NCBI GenBank assembly: GCA_020425695.1
Contig: JAGQRE010000013.1
Span: forward strand, 13,421 to 45,754
Length of the DNA stretch: 32,334 nt
Reading direction: 5' to 3'
Source of the DNA: Planctomycetota bacterium
GTDB lineage: Bacteria; Planctomycetota; UBA8742; UBA2392
Shown here: positions 6,630 to 14,922 of the stretch, in pieces
Layout of the letters: each line of letters begins with the position of its first letter
How positions within the stretch are numbered: the stretch's first letter is position 1
The notes under the pieces: generated by a model
The model's input: the letters and a program-made list of their open reading frames with translations, nothing else
Told to the model about the DNA's origin: nothing
The model's database searches: none
Program-made: the position numbers and the translations under genes

Positions 6630-8327
6630 ATGCTGACAGAGTCCAAGAAAATGCCTCTGGGTAAGATCCTGGTCGGGCTGAAGTTCTGTTCGGTTGACCA
6701 GGTCAAGGAAGGGCTCAAGCACAGCAAAGAGAATATGATGATGCTGGGTGAGGCTCTGATTGAGCTCAGCTACCTCGACGACGAAAAGCTTGCGCGTGCC
6801 CTGGCTAAGCAGCAGGGCGTGAAGTTCGTCAACCTCAATAAGTACGACCTGCCCATCGAGTTGACCAGCATGGTCACCAAGGACGTGGTCGAAGAACACG
6901 AGATTGTCCCTGTCATGAAGAAGGGACGGAACGTCACCGTCGCCACACACCGCGTGCTGGAATTCTACGCGCTGGACAACCTGCGCTTCATTCTAGGCAA
7001 CGAAGTCGACTGGGTGATCGCGCCGGAGTCACACGTCAAAGCCGCCATGAAGAAGTATTACGGTATCGGCGGCATGGACGAAATGATCCATGGCGACGCC
7101 GACATTGACATGGCCTACAAGGACATCGGCGCGGAAGAGCTCGCGACGGACGATGAAGAAGGCTACGTCGCGCAGCTTGTGCAGTTGCTGATTACGGACG
7201 CCATCAAGCAGCGCGCGTCGGACATCCACGTTGAGCCGATGGAAGAGAAGCTGCGCATTCGCTACCGCGTAGACGGTGAGTGTGAAGAGATGGAGGCGCC
7301 GCCGAAGCGCCTGCAAGGGCCGCTGATCCAGCGCATCAAGATCCTCAGCAAGATGAAGATCGAAGAGAAGCGCATCCCGCAGGACGGGCGCATCAAGACC
7401 CGCGTTGAAGGGCGCGACATCGACTTGCGTGTAAGCGCACTGCCGTGCAGTTGGGGCGAATCGGTCGTTATGCGTATTCTGGACAAGCAGAAGAACCTGG
7501 TCGGGCTTGAAGTGCTGGGCATGCACCCGACCGACTTTGACCGCTTCCAGAAAATCCTGAAGAAGCCCAACGGTATCTTCCTTGTGACCGGGCCGACCGG
7601 TTCAGGCAAAACAACCACCCTGTATGCGGCGTTGACGGCCTTGAACCAGCCGGACGTCAAGATCATCACGGCCGAAGACCCCGTCGAGTACAACCTGACA
7701 GGTATCAACCAAAGCCAGGTGAATCACGGCATCAAACTGACGTTTGCACGAATCCTGCGTGCCATGCTGCGTCAAGCGCCGAACATCATTCTGGTGGGTG
7801 AAATTCGAGACCACGAAACAGCCGAAATCGCCATTCAGGCCGCTTTGACGGGTCACTTGGTGTTCAGCACGCTGCACACGAACGACGCGCCGGGTGCGCT
7901 CACCCGTCTGATGGACATGGGTGTGAAGCCCTTCCTTGTGGCGTCGGCCGTTCAGGCGATTCTTGCGCAGCGTCTGGTGCGCGTGCTTTGCAAACACTGC
8001 AAGAAGCCGTACGTACCGGACGCAGCGGAACTCAAGACCGTTGCGCTCAAGCCCGAGGCGATTGCCGGCAAGACGCTGTACCAGGCCGTCGGCTGTAAGG
8101 AATGCAAAAACCAGGGCTTCCGTGGACGCATGGGTGTGTATGAGCTGCTGGAGATGAACAGCGTCGTGCGCGAGCTGACTTTCCAGCAGGCCAGCAGCCT
8201 GAAGATCCGCACAGAGGCGCGACAGAACGGCATGACTTCGTTGCAGGACGACGGCGTACGCAAGGTGCTTCTCGGGACAACAACCATCGATGAAGTCCTG
8301 ACGATTACGCACCGAGACGACGTATAG
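6630..8327 (+). CDS. pilB: PilB/GspE-type secretion or pilus assembly ATPase
   Basis: 565-residue cytoplasmic motor ATPase. Residues about 1-140 form the N-terminal MshEN/T2SSE_N region that docks on the inner-membrane platform. The motor domain has Walker A GPTGSGKT (321-328), the Asp box ITAEDPVEY (346-354), Walker B with NIILVGEIRD (385-394) and the His box HTNDAPGALTR (416-426). The zinc-binding tetracysteine typical of PilB/GspE is intact (Cys454, Cys457, Cys489, Cys492). GAGG 8 nt upstream supports the ATG. No pilin, platform (PilC/GspF) or secretin genes are nearby, so whether it drives type IV pili or type II secretion cannot be decided here. A clear terminator follows. Confidence 0.92.
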   Translation: MLTESKKMPLGKILVGLKFCSVDQVKEGLKHSKENMMMLGEALIELSYLDDEKLARALAKQQGVKFVNLNKYDLPIELTSMVTKDVVEEHEIVPVMKKGRNVTVATHRVLEFYALDNLRFILGNEVDWVIAPESHVKAAMKKYYGIGGMDEMIHGDADIDMAYKDIGAEELATDDEEGYVAQLVQLLITDAIKQRASDIHVEPMEEKLRIRYRVDGECEEMEAPPKRLQGPLIQRIKILSKMKIEEKRIPQDGRIKTRVEGRDIDLRVSALPCSWGESVVMRILDKQKNLVGLEVLGMHPTDFDRFQKILKKPNGIFLVTGPTGSGKTTTLYAALTALNQPDVKIITAEDPVEYNLTGINQSQVNHGIKLTFARILRAMLRQAPNIILVGEIRDHETAEIAIQAALTGHLVFSTLHTNDAPGALTRLMDMGVKPFLVASAVQAILAQRLVRVLCKHCKKPYVPDAAELKTVALKPEAIAGKTLYQAVGCKECKNQGFRGRMGVYELLEMNSVVRELTFQQASSLKIRTEARQNGMTSLQDDGVRKVLLGTTTIDEVLTITHRDDV

Positions 8328-8364
8328 CGGCTTATGCCGCCAAGGCAAAAGTAAGAAGGCAAAA

Positions 8365-8400
8365 GGCCGAGCTACCATTAGGGCTCGGCCATTTTGTTTT
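8365..8400 (+). terminator. Intrinsic terminator after the pilB-type gene
   Basis: Stem GGCCGAGC / GCTCGGCC (8365-8372 with 8383-8390), 10-nt loop, then ATTTTGTTTT. An A-run before the stem means it could also work in the other direction. Confidence 0.85.
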
Positions 8401-8453
8401 GCCGTTTTTGGCCTTTGTACCTTTGCTTTTTTACTTAGGAGCGGAGCGACGAA

Positions 8454-8984
8454 ATGCCACAGGACGCGGGGACGCTGGAACGCTTGATTGCATCATTCCC
8501 CGGTCTTTCCGCTATCGGCGGAGCGGACTGGCAGCCTGTAGAAGATATTAAGTCGGGGCGCACCTCTGACGAACTTGCGGAGTCCGAACGTGAACTGGGT
8601 ATCTCGCTGCCAGACTCGTACAAACGCTTTCTGTCTATCTCGGGTGGGTTTAGTCTAGCTGGTGGCGCGGTTCAGTTCGGCTCTCAGCATCCATTCTTCC
8701 ATGAGTTTAGTGCTTTTGAGAACTTGACGATACAGCAACGTCAGCGGATTGCTGCTAGTGGAGACCCGTGGCCCCCTCCGAGTGAGGGCATGCTCTGTTT
8801 CGCAGAAATGTTCATGCTGGCCGACGGCGACCAGGTCCTGTTCGATGTGAAGCAAGGCCTGCGGGACGGAGAGTATTCTGTCTACTACTATGCCCACGAG
8901 GACAGCCCCGCAAGCGTTGTGAAGCTCGCGAGTGGTTTTGAGGAGTTCATGAACGGGTTTCTCAGCTACCCGCAATGGGGCTAA
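8454..8984 (+). CDS. SMI1/KNR4 (SUKH) domain protein
   Basis: 176-residue cytoplasmic protein. The SUKH signature is seen as ESERELGISLPDSYKRFLSISGGFSLAGG (about 43-71), with a later strand region MLCFAEMFMLADGDQVLFDV. SUKH proteins often act as immunity proteins against secreted nuclease or deaminase toxins (family knowledge). No toxin gene is adjacent, so this may be an orphan immunity protein or have a housekeeping role. A GGAG element about 8 nt upstream supports the ATG. It stands alone between the pilB-type terminator and the ElbB-like gene, which starts 36 nt later. Confidence 0.8.
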   Translation: MPQDAGTLERLIASFPGLSAIGGADWQPVEDIKSGRTSDELAESERELGISLPDSYKRFLSISGGFSLAGGAVQFGSQHPFFHEFSAFENLTIQQRQRIAASGDPWPPPSEGMLCFAEMFMLADGDQVLFDVKQGLRDGEYSVYYYAHEDSPASVVKLASGFEEFMNGFLSYPQWG

Positions 8985-9020
8985 CGTGGATATGTCGAAC
9001 AATTCCAGGAGCGATTGACC

Positions 9021-9683
9021 ATGCCACACAAAGTTGGAGTGATCCTGTCGGGTTGCGGTTTCAAGGACGGTGCCGAAATTCATGAGAGTGTCTGCACGCT
9101 ACTGGCGCTTGATCGGATCGGTGTCGATGTCATCTGCTGCGCGCCGAACATTGAACAGTCGGTCGTGATCAATCACCTGACCGGCGAGACCGTTGCCGAG
9201 AAGCGCAACGTGCTGGTCGAGTCGGCGCGCATCGCCCGTGGCGAGATTAAGGACATCAAAGACGTGAACGCGGGCGACCTGGATGCGCTGGTCATGCCCG
9301 GCGGTTTCGGTGCCGCGCTGAACCTGAGCGACTTCGCAAGCAAAGGTGCAGAAGCGACCGTGAACGAAGATGTCGCCCGCCTCGTGCGTGAAGTTCACAA
9401 AGCAGGGAAACCAATTTGCGCTATCTGCATCGCACCGGGCGTGGTTGCCAAAGTGCTGGGCGACGAGCACCCGACGCTGACCATCGGCAACGATGAAGGC
9501 ACGGCCGAGGCCATCGAAAACTGCGGCGCAAAGCACGAAACCTGCGCCGTCCGTGATTTCGTCGTCGATACGGAACGCAAGATCGTCAGCACACCGGCCT
9601 ACATGCTCGGCCCCTCAGTCGCCCACGTAGCCGAGGGTATAGAGAAGGCCGTAAGAGAAACCGTCGCCATGATCGGTCGATAG
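9021..9683 (+). CDS. elbB: ElbB-like DJ-1/PfpI glyoxalase-family protein
   Basis: 220-residue protein of the DJ-1/PfpI superfamily closest to ElbB (isoprenoid biosynthesis protein with amidotransferase-like fold, reported to have glyoxalase activity). It begins with KVGVILSGCGFKDGAEIHESV, typical of ElbB, and has the MPGGFGAALNLSDF loop. The nucleophile-elbow Cys is in ICAICIAPGVVAKVL. The ATG at 9021 with AGGAG 9 nt upstream is preferred to the TTG two codons earlier. It is 36 nt downstream of the SUKH gene and may share its transcript. Confidence 0.9.
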   Translation: MPHKVGVILSGCGFKDGAEIHESVCTLLALDRIGVDVICCAPNIEQSVVINHLTGETVAEKRNVLVESARIARGEIKDIKDVNAGDLDALVMPGGFGAALNLSDFASKGAEATVNEDVARLVREVHKAGKPICAICIAPGVVAKVLGDEHPTLTIGNDEGTAEAIENCGAKHETCAVRDFVVDTERKIVSTPAYMLGPSVAHVAEGIEKAVRETVAMIGR

Positions 9684-9778
9684 GCTGGCCCGTGGGTGCT
9701 GGCTTGTCCTGACCCCGTGCAAACGTTTGTCGATTGAGCTAATGTAACAACGCTCACTAGGTCGTACCGGGGTCTCAA

Positions 9779-10309
9779 TTGCCTGACCCGAAGCATTCAA
9801 GCGAAATCGATGGCTCAGGGCCCAATGCCCTGACGCACCTCAACGAATCTGGTGAGGCGCGGATGGTTGATGTGGGCGACAAGTCTGTCACGCAACGCAA
9901 AGCCACCGCCGAAGCCGTCATTCGTATGAGTGCAGCCACCCATGCTGCCGTTGTGGCCGGGAATGTGCCCAAGGGCGACGTGCTGGGCACGGCGCGCATC
10001 GCCAGCATCATGGCTGCCAAACGTACGCACGAAGCAATCCCGATGTGCCATCCGCTGATGATCGACGGCGTGAAGGTTGAGTTTGACACCGACGTCGCGC
10101 CAGATGCCGACAGTCGCCCGGGCATTGCCGTGCGTGTTACGGTTAAGTGCACCGGGCGCACGGGCGTAGAAATGGAAGCTCTGCACGGCGCGACGGTAGG
10201 TGCATTGACGATCTACGACATGGCCAAGGCCGTGGAGAAAGGCATGGAAATCACCGCCGTGAAGCTGCTGGAGAAAACCGGCGGCAAGAGCGGTGACTGG
10301 AAGGCGTAG
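9779..10309 (+). CDS. moaC: Cyclic pyranopterin monophosphate synthase MoaC
   Basis: 176-residue enzyme of molybdenum cofactor synthesis that forms cyclic pyranopterin monophosphate after MoaA acts on GTP. Hallmarks are [23 protein letters not shown] near residue 18, the IPMCHPL active-site segment and the C-terminal GLTIYDM-like stretch ([16 protein letters not shown]) with catalytic Lys/Asp positions kept. The start is a TTG at 9779 with GGGG 6 nt before it; no ATG upstream fits. It stands alone, with no other moa genes in the window. A 14-bp hairpin follows the stop. Confidence 0.95.
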   Translation: MPDPKHSSEIDGSGPNALTHLNESGEARMVDVGDKSVTQRKATAEAVIRMSAATHAAVVAGNVPKGDVLGTARIASIMAAKRTHEAIPMCHPLMIDGVKVEFDTDVAPDADSRPGIAVRVTVKCTGRTGVEMEALHGATVGALTIYDMAKAVEKGMEITAVKLLEKTGGKSGDWKA

Positions 10310-10320
10310 GCGAGAACTGA

Positions 10321-10365
10321 AGGTTCGAGGTCAGGCGCTTAGACCAAGTTTCTGACCTCGAACCT
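10321..10365 (+). terminator. Long perfect hairpin after moaC, no U-tract
   Basis: AGGTTCGAGGTCAG (10321-10334) and CTGACCTCGAACCT (10352-10365) form a perfect 14-bp stem with a 17-nt loop, 11 nt after the moaC stop. No T-run follows. It could be a terminator of an unusual class, an RNA 3' end or an intergenic repeat. Confidence 0.5.
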
Positions 10366-10385
10366 CCGCTCCGCCCGCGCAGTAG

Positions 10386-10438
10386 GGAAGCTCGGCTTCC
10401 TGTTAATCGGGTTTCGGTTGGGCGCAGCCCCTGCCGAA
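10386..10438 (+). promoter_or_regulatory. Structured leader upstream of the RNase D gene
   Basis: Two further hairpins lie just before the RNase D ribosome site: GGAAGC-TCG-GCTTCC (10386-10400) and a nested TTCGG / CCGAA (10413-10417 with 10434-10438) enclosing GGGC-GCA-GCCC. They precede GGAGG by less than 10 nt and may modulate translation. Confidence 0.35.
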
Positions 10439-10458
10439 CTCTGCGCGGAGGTATCAAA

Positions 10459-11601
10459 TTGCCGGAAACTGAAATCGTGGCGGAGCCTGAGCGCTTCTCC
10501 GAAGTCATTGACGAGTTGATGAACGCGCCGCGTGTTGCGCTCGATATTGAATCAGACGGCTTCTACAACTACCGAGATCGTGTCTGCATCGTCACCCTCA
10601 GCAGCGAAGAAGCCGACTTTATCATCGACACAATTGCGCTGGGTGAGGCTGCTCGCGACATGCAACGCCTTGTAAACCGCGAAGGCGTGCCCGTGCTGAT
10701 GCACTCCGGGCAGAACGACGTTTTGGCTCTTAAGCGTGATTACGCATTTGAGTTTGAGCTTGTGCACGACACGGCCGTTGTCGCAATGCTGCTTGGGCTG
10801 CAGCACACAGGGCTTGCAGCCATTGTGCAAAGCTACCTGGGCATACCGCTTGAGAAGGAGCTCCAGCGCCATGACTGGAGCCGTCGCCCCATTGAGCCCG
10901 AGCATGTGCATTACCTCATTAACGACACGAAGCATCTGTTCAAGATGCACGATCTGATGATGGATGAGTTGGCGAAGTTAGAGTTGATGGATGAGTACGA
11001 GATCGAATGCCGCGCCGTCGCCGAGGCCGAGCCGCGACCGCGAGAGTTTGACCCTGAGCGTTTTCGCAAGATCAAAGGCCATGGCGACCTGTCAGACAAA
11101 CAGCGTGGAGTGTTGAAGGTGCTGTATGCGTGGCGCGACGAGTTGGCTTCGAAGCTTGATCGTGCGCCGTTTCGTGTGACGGGGGACTACACGCTGCTCG
11201 ACATGGCCCGTCGCCTGCCGCGTGACCTGGATGCGCTGGCTCAAATCCGGGGCGTGGGGGAGTGGATGGTGCAGGACCATGGCAGCCGGTTGCTTGGGCT
11301 GATCGAGCAGGGTTTGAGTCAGCCCGTCGGCGTTCGCCCGCCGAAACGCCGCCCGACCGGCCCGCTACCGCCCCGCATGGACCAACAACAACGGGACAGA
11401 CTGGGCGAGTTGAAACGATGGCGCGAAAAAGAAGCCGAGGCCAGAGGCGTCGGCATCCAGGCTGTGCTGCCAACAGCCGTCCTGAAGGACCTGATCTTCG
11501 AGCCGCCTAAAAACCCGGTTGAGCTGGCGCGTATTCCGCGTGTCGGCACCAGCCGCGCGGAGCGCTACGGGGAAAGCATTCTGGGGATACTTGACGCGTA
11601 A
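10459..11601 (+). CDS. rnd: Ribonuclease D
   Basis: 380-residue 3'-5' exoribonuclease of the DEDDy class that trims tRNA and other stable RNA 3' ends. Exonuclease motif I is ALDIESDGF (about 29-37), motif II is around MHSGQNDVLALKR, and motif III is HYLINDTKHL with the Tyr-x3-Asp of the DEDDy type. Two HRDC-like helical domains follow, at about 215-285 and 310-378. The start is a TTG supported by GCGGAGG 7 nt upstream, a strong site. A structured leader precedes it. It converges on phoR, with only 11 nt between the stop codons. Confidence 0.93.
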   Translation: MPETEIVAEPERFSEVIDELMNAPRVALDIESDGFYNYRDRVCIVTLSSEEADFIIDTIALGEAARDMQRLVNREGVPVLMHSGQNDVLALKRDYAFEFELVHDTAVVAMLLGLQHTGLAAIVQSYLGIPLEKELQRHDWSRRPIEPEHVHYLINDTKHLFKMHDLMMDELAKLELMDEYEIECRAVAEAEPRPREFDPERFRKIKGHGDLSDKQRGVLKVLYAWRDELASKLDRAPFRVTGDYTLLDMARRLPRDLDALAQIRGVGEWMVQDHGSRLLGLIEQGLSQPVGVRPPKRRPTGPLPPRMDQQQRDRLGELKRWREKEAEARGVGIQAVLPTAVLKDLIFEPPKNPVELARIPRVGTSRAERYGESILGILDA

Positions 11602-11612
11602 AGATTGGCTGG

Positions 11613-13409
11613 TTAGCCGCGCTGGGCCTGGGGTTGCGGCGCCGGCAGGCTGATACGGAACTTGCTGCCTTTGCCTACTTCGCTTTCAGCGTCGACCTTG
11701 CCGCCATGTTTGATGGCAACGTGCTTGACGATGGCGAGCCCCAGGCCTGTTCCACCCAGTGCCCGGGATCGCGCCTTGTCAACGCGGTAGAACCGTTCAA
11801 ACACCCGCGACAGGGCCTCTTCGGGGATACCGCAACCGGTGTCTTCGACTTCAAGCAACAGCCCAAGGTCGGTGCGCCTGATTCGGACGTCAACTGTCCC
11901 GCCGCTCGGTGTGTAGCTGATCGCGTTGACGATCAGGTTGTCCACGGCCTCCGTCATGTCTTCTTCGTTGACCAAGGCGATGACCGGCTGTCCTGACTTG
12001 TGAACCGTCAGGGCTACGTCTTTGTTGGTTGCGGTCTCACGGTGCCTGTCGGCGCAGGAAGTCGCGAGTTCGTTCAGGTCCAGCAGTTGGCGTGACTCGT
12101 CACCGGTACCACTTTCCAGTCGGGACAGGTTCAGGATGTCCGACACCAGCTTCGACAGTCGTGTCGAGTTAGTCTGAATCTTCTTCAGGAACGGAACCCG
12201 TACACTTTCGTCATCGGCCGCGCCGTCAAGCAGTGTTTCAACGTATGCGCTGATGCTGGTAAGCGGCGTCTTCAACTCGTGGCTTACGTTGGCGACGAAG
12301 TCCTGGCGCATCTCCAGTAGCTTCTGGTCTTCGGTAGCGTCACTGATCAGCAGCACCGCGTGCTTCTCACCTTTAGCCGTTTCGAACAACGGTGTTGCCA
12401 CAAAGCCAAGTACGCGGCGCTGCGTTCCCTGTGTGCGATCCTCAACCCAAATGCGGCGCGGCTCATCAAGGTTCGGAAGGCTGGAGAGAAGCTCGTCCAC
12501 CTCGGGAAGGCGCACCGTTTCCCACAACGGACGGCCAATCAGGGACTTGTCACCCGTTATCAAGAGGGCTTCCGCTGCCCGGTTCGCGAGAATCACACCT
12601 CCACCCGAATCCACCAGCAGCAGTCCCTCGGCCATGTTGTCCATGATCGTGGACATCTCGCGCCGGTTGTCTTCAAGCTGACCAACACGGTTCTGCATTT
12701 CGCGCCCCATGCTGTTGAAGGCGTCAACGAGTTGGCCGAACTCGTCACGGCGGTTCATCTCGACCTTCACCTCGAGATTGCCTTTCGCGAGTTCCTGCGC
12801 GGCCGAGCGAACGATCTCGATGGGGCGCACGATGTACTGCGCCAGCACGAAACTGAGGGCCAACCCTGCGATAAACAGAACGCCTACAGTGATGAAGATC
12901 GTGCTACGCACGACTTCAAGCCGCGTTGTCATTTGGCGCATCGGCAGCGCCACACGAACAATGTCGGCTTGCGGGTTCTGCGGGTCGGTTACTGCAACGT
13001 AGATGAAATCGAGATGGCGGGTGTTGCTGTAGCGCTCCGACGTACCTACGCCTGTTTCCAGCGCCTTGATTACCTCCGGGCGGGTGCTGTGGTCATCCAT
13101 CTCGTCGGCGATGGCTTCGCTGTCTGCGCGTACGGTTCCGGAGCGGTTTATCAACGTGACGCGGGTGCCTGAGGCCCGTGCAGCACCGGCGACGGCTTCC
13201 TGGACTTCGCTGTCAGGCGACAACGCGAGATTGTCGCTTACGAGGTTGGCACGGGTTTCGAGGTCGCGTGTGGCCTCGGTTACCAGCAGTCCCTTGAACT
13301 CGAACTCGAGGTAGAGGCTCGTGACGACAAGAAAGGCTATAACGGCAGCGGTGTTCATGGCGACGAGCCGCCAGAACAACTTGCTTCTCCAAACGCTAGA
13401 CTTCTTCAA
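11613..13409 (-). CDS. phoR: PhoR-type sensor histidine kinase
   Basis: 598-residue membrane histidine kinase. It has a first membrane segment at about 12-34, a periplasmic sensor region of about 135 residues and a second segment at about 170-192. Then come a HAMP linker (about 190-245), a PAS region (about 250-365) and HisKA with phospho-acceptor His377 in FVANVSHELKTPLTS. The HATPase domain has NLIVNAISYTPSGG, DTGCGIPEE and GGTGLGLAIVKH. The start is a TTG that overlaps the end of phoB by 14 nt, which indicates translational coupling. The order phoU-phoB-phoR supports a phosphate-starvation role, although no pst transporter genes are in view. Confidence 0.9.
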   Translation of the reverse strand: MKKSSVWRSKLFWRLVAMNTAAVIAFLVVTSLYLEFEFKGLLVTEATRDLETRANLVSDNLALSPDSEVQEAVAGAARASGTRVTLINRSGTVRADSEAIADEMDDHSTRPEVIKALETGVGTSERYSNTRHLDFIYVAVTDPQNPQADIVRVALPMRQMTTRLEVVRSTIFITVGVLFIAGLALSFVLAQYIVRPIEIVRSAAQELAKGNLEVKVEMNRRDEFGQLVDAFNSMGREMQNRVGQLEDNRREMSTIMDNMAEGLLLVDSGGGVILANRAAEALLITGDKSLIGRPLWETVRLPEVDELLSSLPNLDEPRRIWVEDRTQGTQRRVLGFVATPLFETAKGEKHAVLLISDATEDQKLLEMRQDFVANVSHELKTPLTSISAYVETLLDGAADDESVRVPFLKKIQTNSTRLSKLVSDILNLSRLESGTGDESRQLLDLNELATSCADRHRETATNKDVALTVHKSGQPVIALVNEEDMTEAVDNLIVNAISYTPSGGTVDVRIRRTDLGLLLEVEDTGCGIPEEALSRVFERFYRVDKARSRALGGTGLGLAIVKHVAIKHGGKVDAESEVGKGSKFRISLPAPQPQAQRG

Positions 13410-14112
13410 AGCGATAGCCGACCCCTCGAACCGTCACAATCCAGCCGCCGTACTTGCCCATCTTCTTGCGAAGGGCTGCCACGTGCACGTCAATGTTTCG
13501 TGCGGTGACGAACACGTCCGGTCCTACCACAGCATCCAGCAACTGGTCGCGGGTGAAGACTCGGCCCTTCTTCTTTATCAAGAAGCTGAGAAGTTTGAAC
13601 TCACTGAGTGTCAGCTCGACAGGTTTACCTTCAACTCGCACTTCATGCTTGCGCAGGTCAATGGCCAGCGGACCTACCTTGATCGCCTCGTCGTCGACTT
13701 CGCCGTCACGTGGTTCTACCCGACGCAGCACGGCCTTGATTCGCGCCATCAGCTCGGAAGTGCTGAAGGGCTTGACGATGTAGTCGTCTGCGCCGAGCGT
13801 CAGCCCGACCACGACGTCGGCCTCAGTGCCTTTGGCGGTCAGCATGATGACCAGCAAGTCGCGTGTACGGGGGTCTTCGCGCAGCTTGCGGCATACCTCA
13901 AGACCGTCAATGCCGGGCAGCATCAGGTCAAGAAGCACGAGATCAGGCAGAGTGTCGCGGGCGACGGCCAGTCCGTCTTCGCCCGTGCCGGCTGTGGCTA
14001 CCTGGTAGTGATTCTTCTCCAGATTGTACTTCAGGACTTCCGCGATATCCGGCTCGTCCTCAATGATCAGTATCCGCTGTGCGTTGGTGGCTGTGGCCAT
14101 GGTGTTCGCCAT
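13396..14112 (-). CDS. phoB: PhoB-type response regulator (OmpR family)
   Basis: 238-residue transcription factor with a receiver domain (acidic pair IEDEPD at 17-22, phospho-acceptor Asp62 in LLDLMLPG, Thr92, Lys114 in VKPFS). A winged-helix DNA-binding domain follows from about 145, with VELTLSEFKLLSFLIKKKG and the C-terminal RKKMGKYGGWIVTVRGVGYRF. The start codon overlaps the phoU stop by one base (TAATG), so the two are coupled. It probably binds the 11-bp repeats upstream of phoU, giving autoregulation by phosphate. Confidence 0.92.
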   Translation of the reverse strand: MANTMATATNAQRILIIEDEPDIAEVLKYNLEKNHYQVATAGTGEDGLAVARDTLPDLVLLDLMLPGIDGLEVCRKLREDPRTRDLLVIMLTAKGTEADVVVGLTLGADDYIVKPFSTSELMARIKAVLRRVEPRDGEVDDEAIKVGPLAIDLRKHEVRVEGKPVELTLSEFKLLSFLIKKKGRVFTRDQLLDAVVGPDVFVTARNIDVHVAALRKKMGKYGGWIVTVRGVGYRFEEV

Positions 14113-14774
14113 TACTCTGCGTGCCTCGAGATATCACCCGAAAGAATATACAGGACCTGTTCAGCAATGTCGGTCGCACGGTCAGCTGCGCGTTCAAGAT
14201 GGCGCATCAGGTGCATGGTGTTCAGCGCAGCCTCGACCTGGTCTGAGTGCTGTTCCATCACCGCGATCATCTTGCTGGTTGCGTTGCGGTAGGCGTTGTC
14301 GACAAGGTTGTCCATGTCCATCACTTCGTGGGCGCCAAGCTCGTCTAGTTGCACAAACGCCTGCAGTGCGCGGTCAAACATCTCGACTACGTGGGCGCCC
14401 GTCCCCGCCACGTCAACATCAACTGGAAGCGGCGGGCGCGATGCGAGAAACACGGCACGGTCTGCGATACGTACCGCAGTGTCGCCCGTGTTCTCGACAA
14501 GCTGGTTGATTTTCAGCGCTGACGCGACGTAACGAAGGTCTTGCGCGACAGGCTGGTGCAACGCGATGATGCGCAGGCACTCTTCCTCGACGCGGACTTC
14601 CTTGGCGTCCAGGATTTTGTCTTCGATTGAGACCTGACGGGCGAGTTCAATGTCGCGCTTGCGGTAGGCCTCAAGGGCTTTGCCCAGTTCTTCGAGCGCG
14701 AGTTTGCCCACGTGCAGAAGATTGCGCTTGAGTCCTTCAAGCTCACGAGCCAGATGATGTGCTTGCTGCGGCAT
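14112..14774 (-). CDS. phoU: Phosphate-signalling regulator PhoU
   Basis: 220-residue cytoplasmic helical protein made of two PhoU repeats (about 10-110 and 118-215). Each contains the acidic metal-binding motif region, for example SIEDKILDAKEVRVEEECLRI in the first and DNLVDNAY in the second. PhoU links the phosphate transporter to the PhoR kinase and damps signalling when phosphate is plentiful. Here it is the first gene of the phoU-phoB-phoR operon, unlike the common placement after the pst genes. GGAA precedes the ATG by 5 nt, and a Pho-box-like array lies upstream. Confidence 0.93.
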   Translation of the reverse strand: MPQQAHHLARELEGLKRNLLHVGKLALEELGKALEAYRKRDIELARQVSIEDKILDAKEVRVEEECLRIIALHQPVAQDLRYVASALKINQLVENTGDTAVRIADRAVFLASRPPLPVDVDVAGTGAHVVEMFDRALQAFVQLDELGAHEVMDMDNLVDNAYRNATSKMIAVMEQHSDQVEAALNTMHLMRHLERAADRATDIAEQVLYILSGDISRHAE

Positions 14775-14792
14775 AAAGATTCCTTGGTGAAT

Positions 14793-14848
14793 TAGATAAC
14801 CATACTAAATCAAGAGAATGTTAAGACTGCGCTAAGCACGAAATAACC
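14793..14848 (-). promoter_or_regulatory. Putative Pho box and promoter of phoU-phoB-phoR
   Basis: Four consecutive 11-nt units (14805-14848) carry the related cores CAAGA, TAAGA, TAAGC and TAACC at exact 11-nt spacing. On the minus strand these read TCTTG, TCTTA, GCTTA and GGTTA. An 11-bp period is typical of OmpR/PhoB-family direct repeats. A -10-like TATCTA on the minus strand (14793-14798) lies 12 nt beyond the last repeat. Confidence 0.5.
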
Positions 14849-14881
14849 TTTGGGGAGGTCCACAAGCCGATGCCCCCCCGG

Positions 14882-14887
14882 TATGAT
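14882..14887 (+). promoter_or_regulatory. Possible -10 element for the moxR gene
   Basis: TATGAT on the plus strand, 35 nt before the moxR start codon. No convincing -35 is present at 16-18 nt spacing; TCCACA (14859-14864) is the only candidate. Confidence 0.25.
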
Positions 14888-14922
14888 TCCGCCAAGGCAA
14901 CAAAACGCGCCCGGAGACCAGA

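Noticed and set aside
9684..9778. Molybdenum cofactor riboswitch before moaC
   Set aside because: The 95-nt gap shows no recognisable Moco-type multi-stem structure and is short for one.
12360..14292. Long plus-strand frames across phoR and phoB
   Set aside because: They are antisense shadows of well-recognised genes and show no domain of their own.
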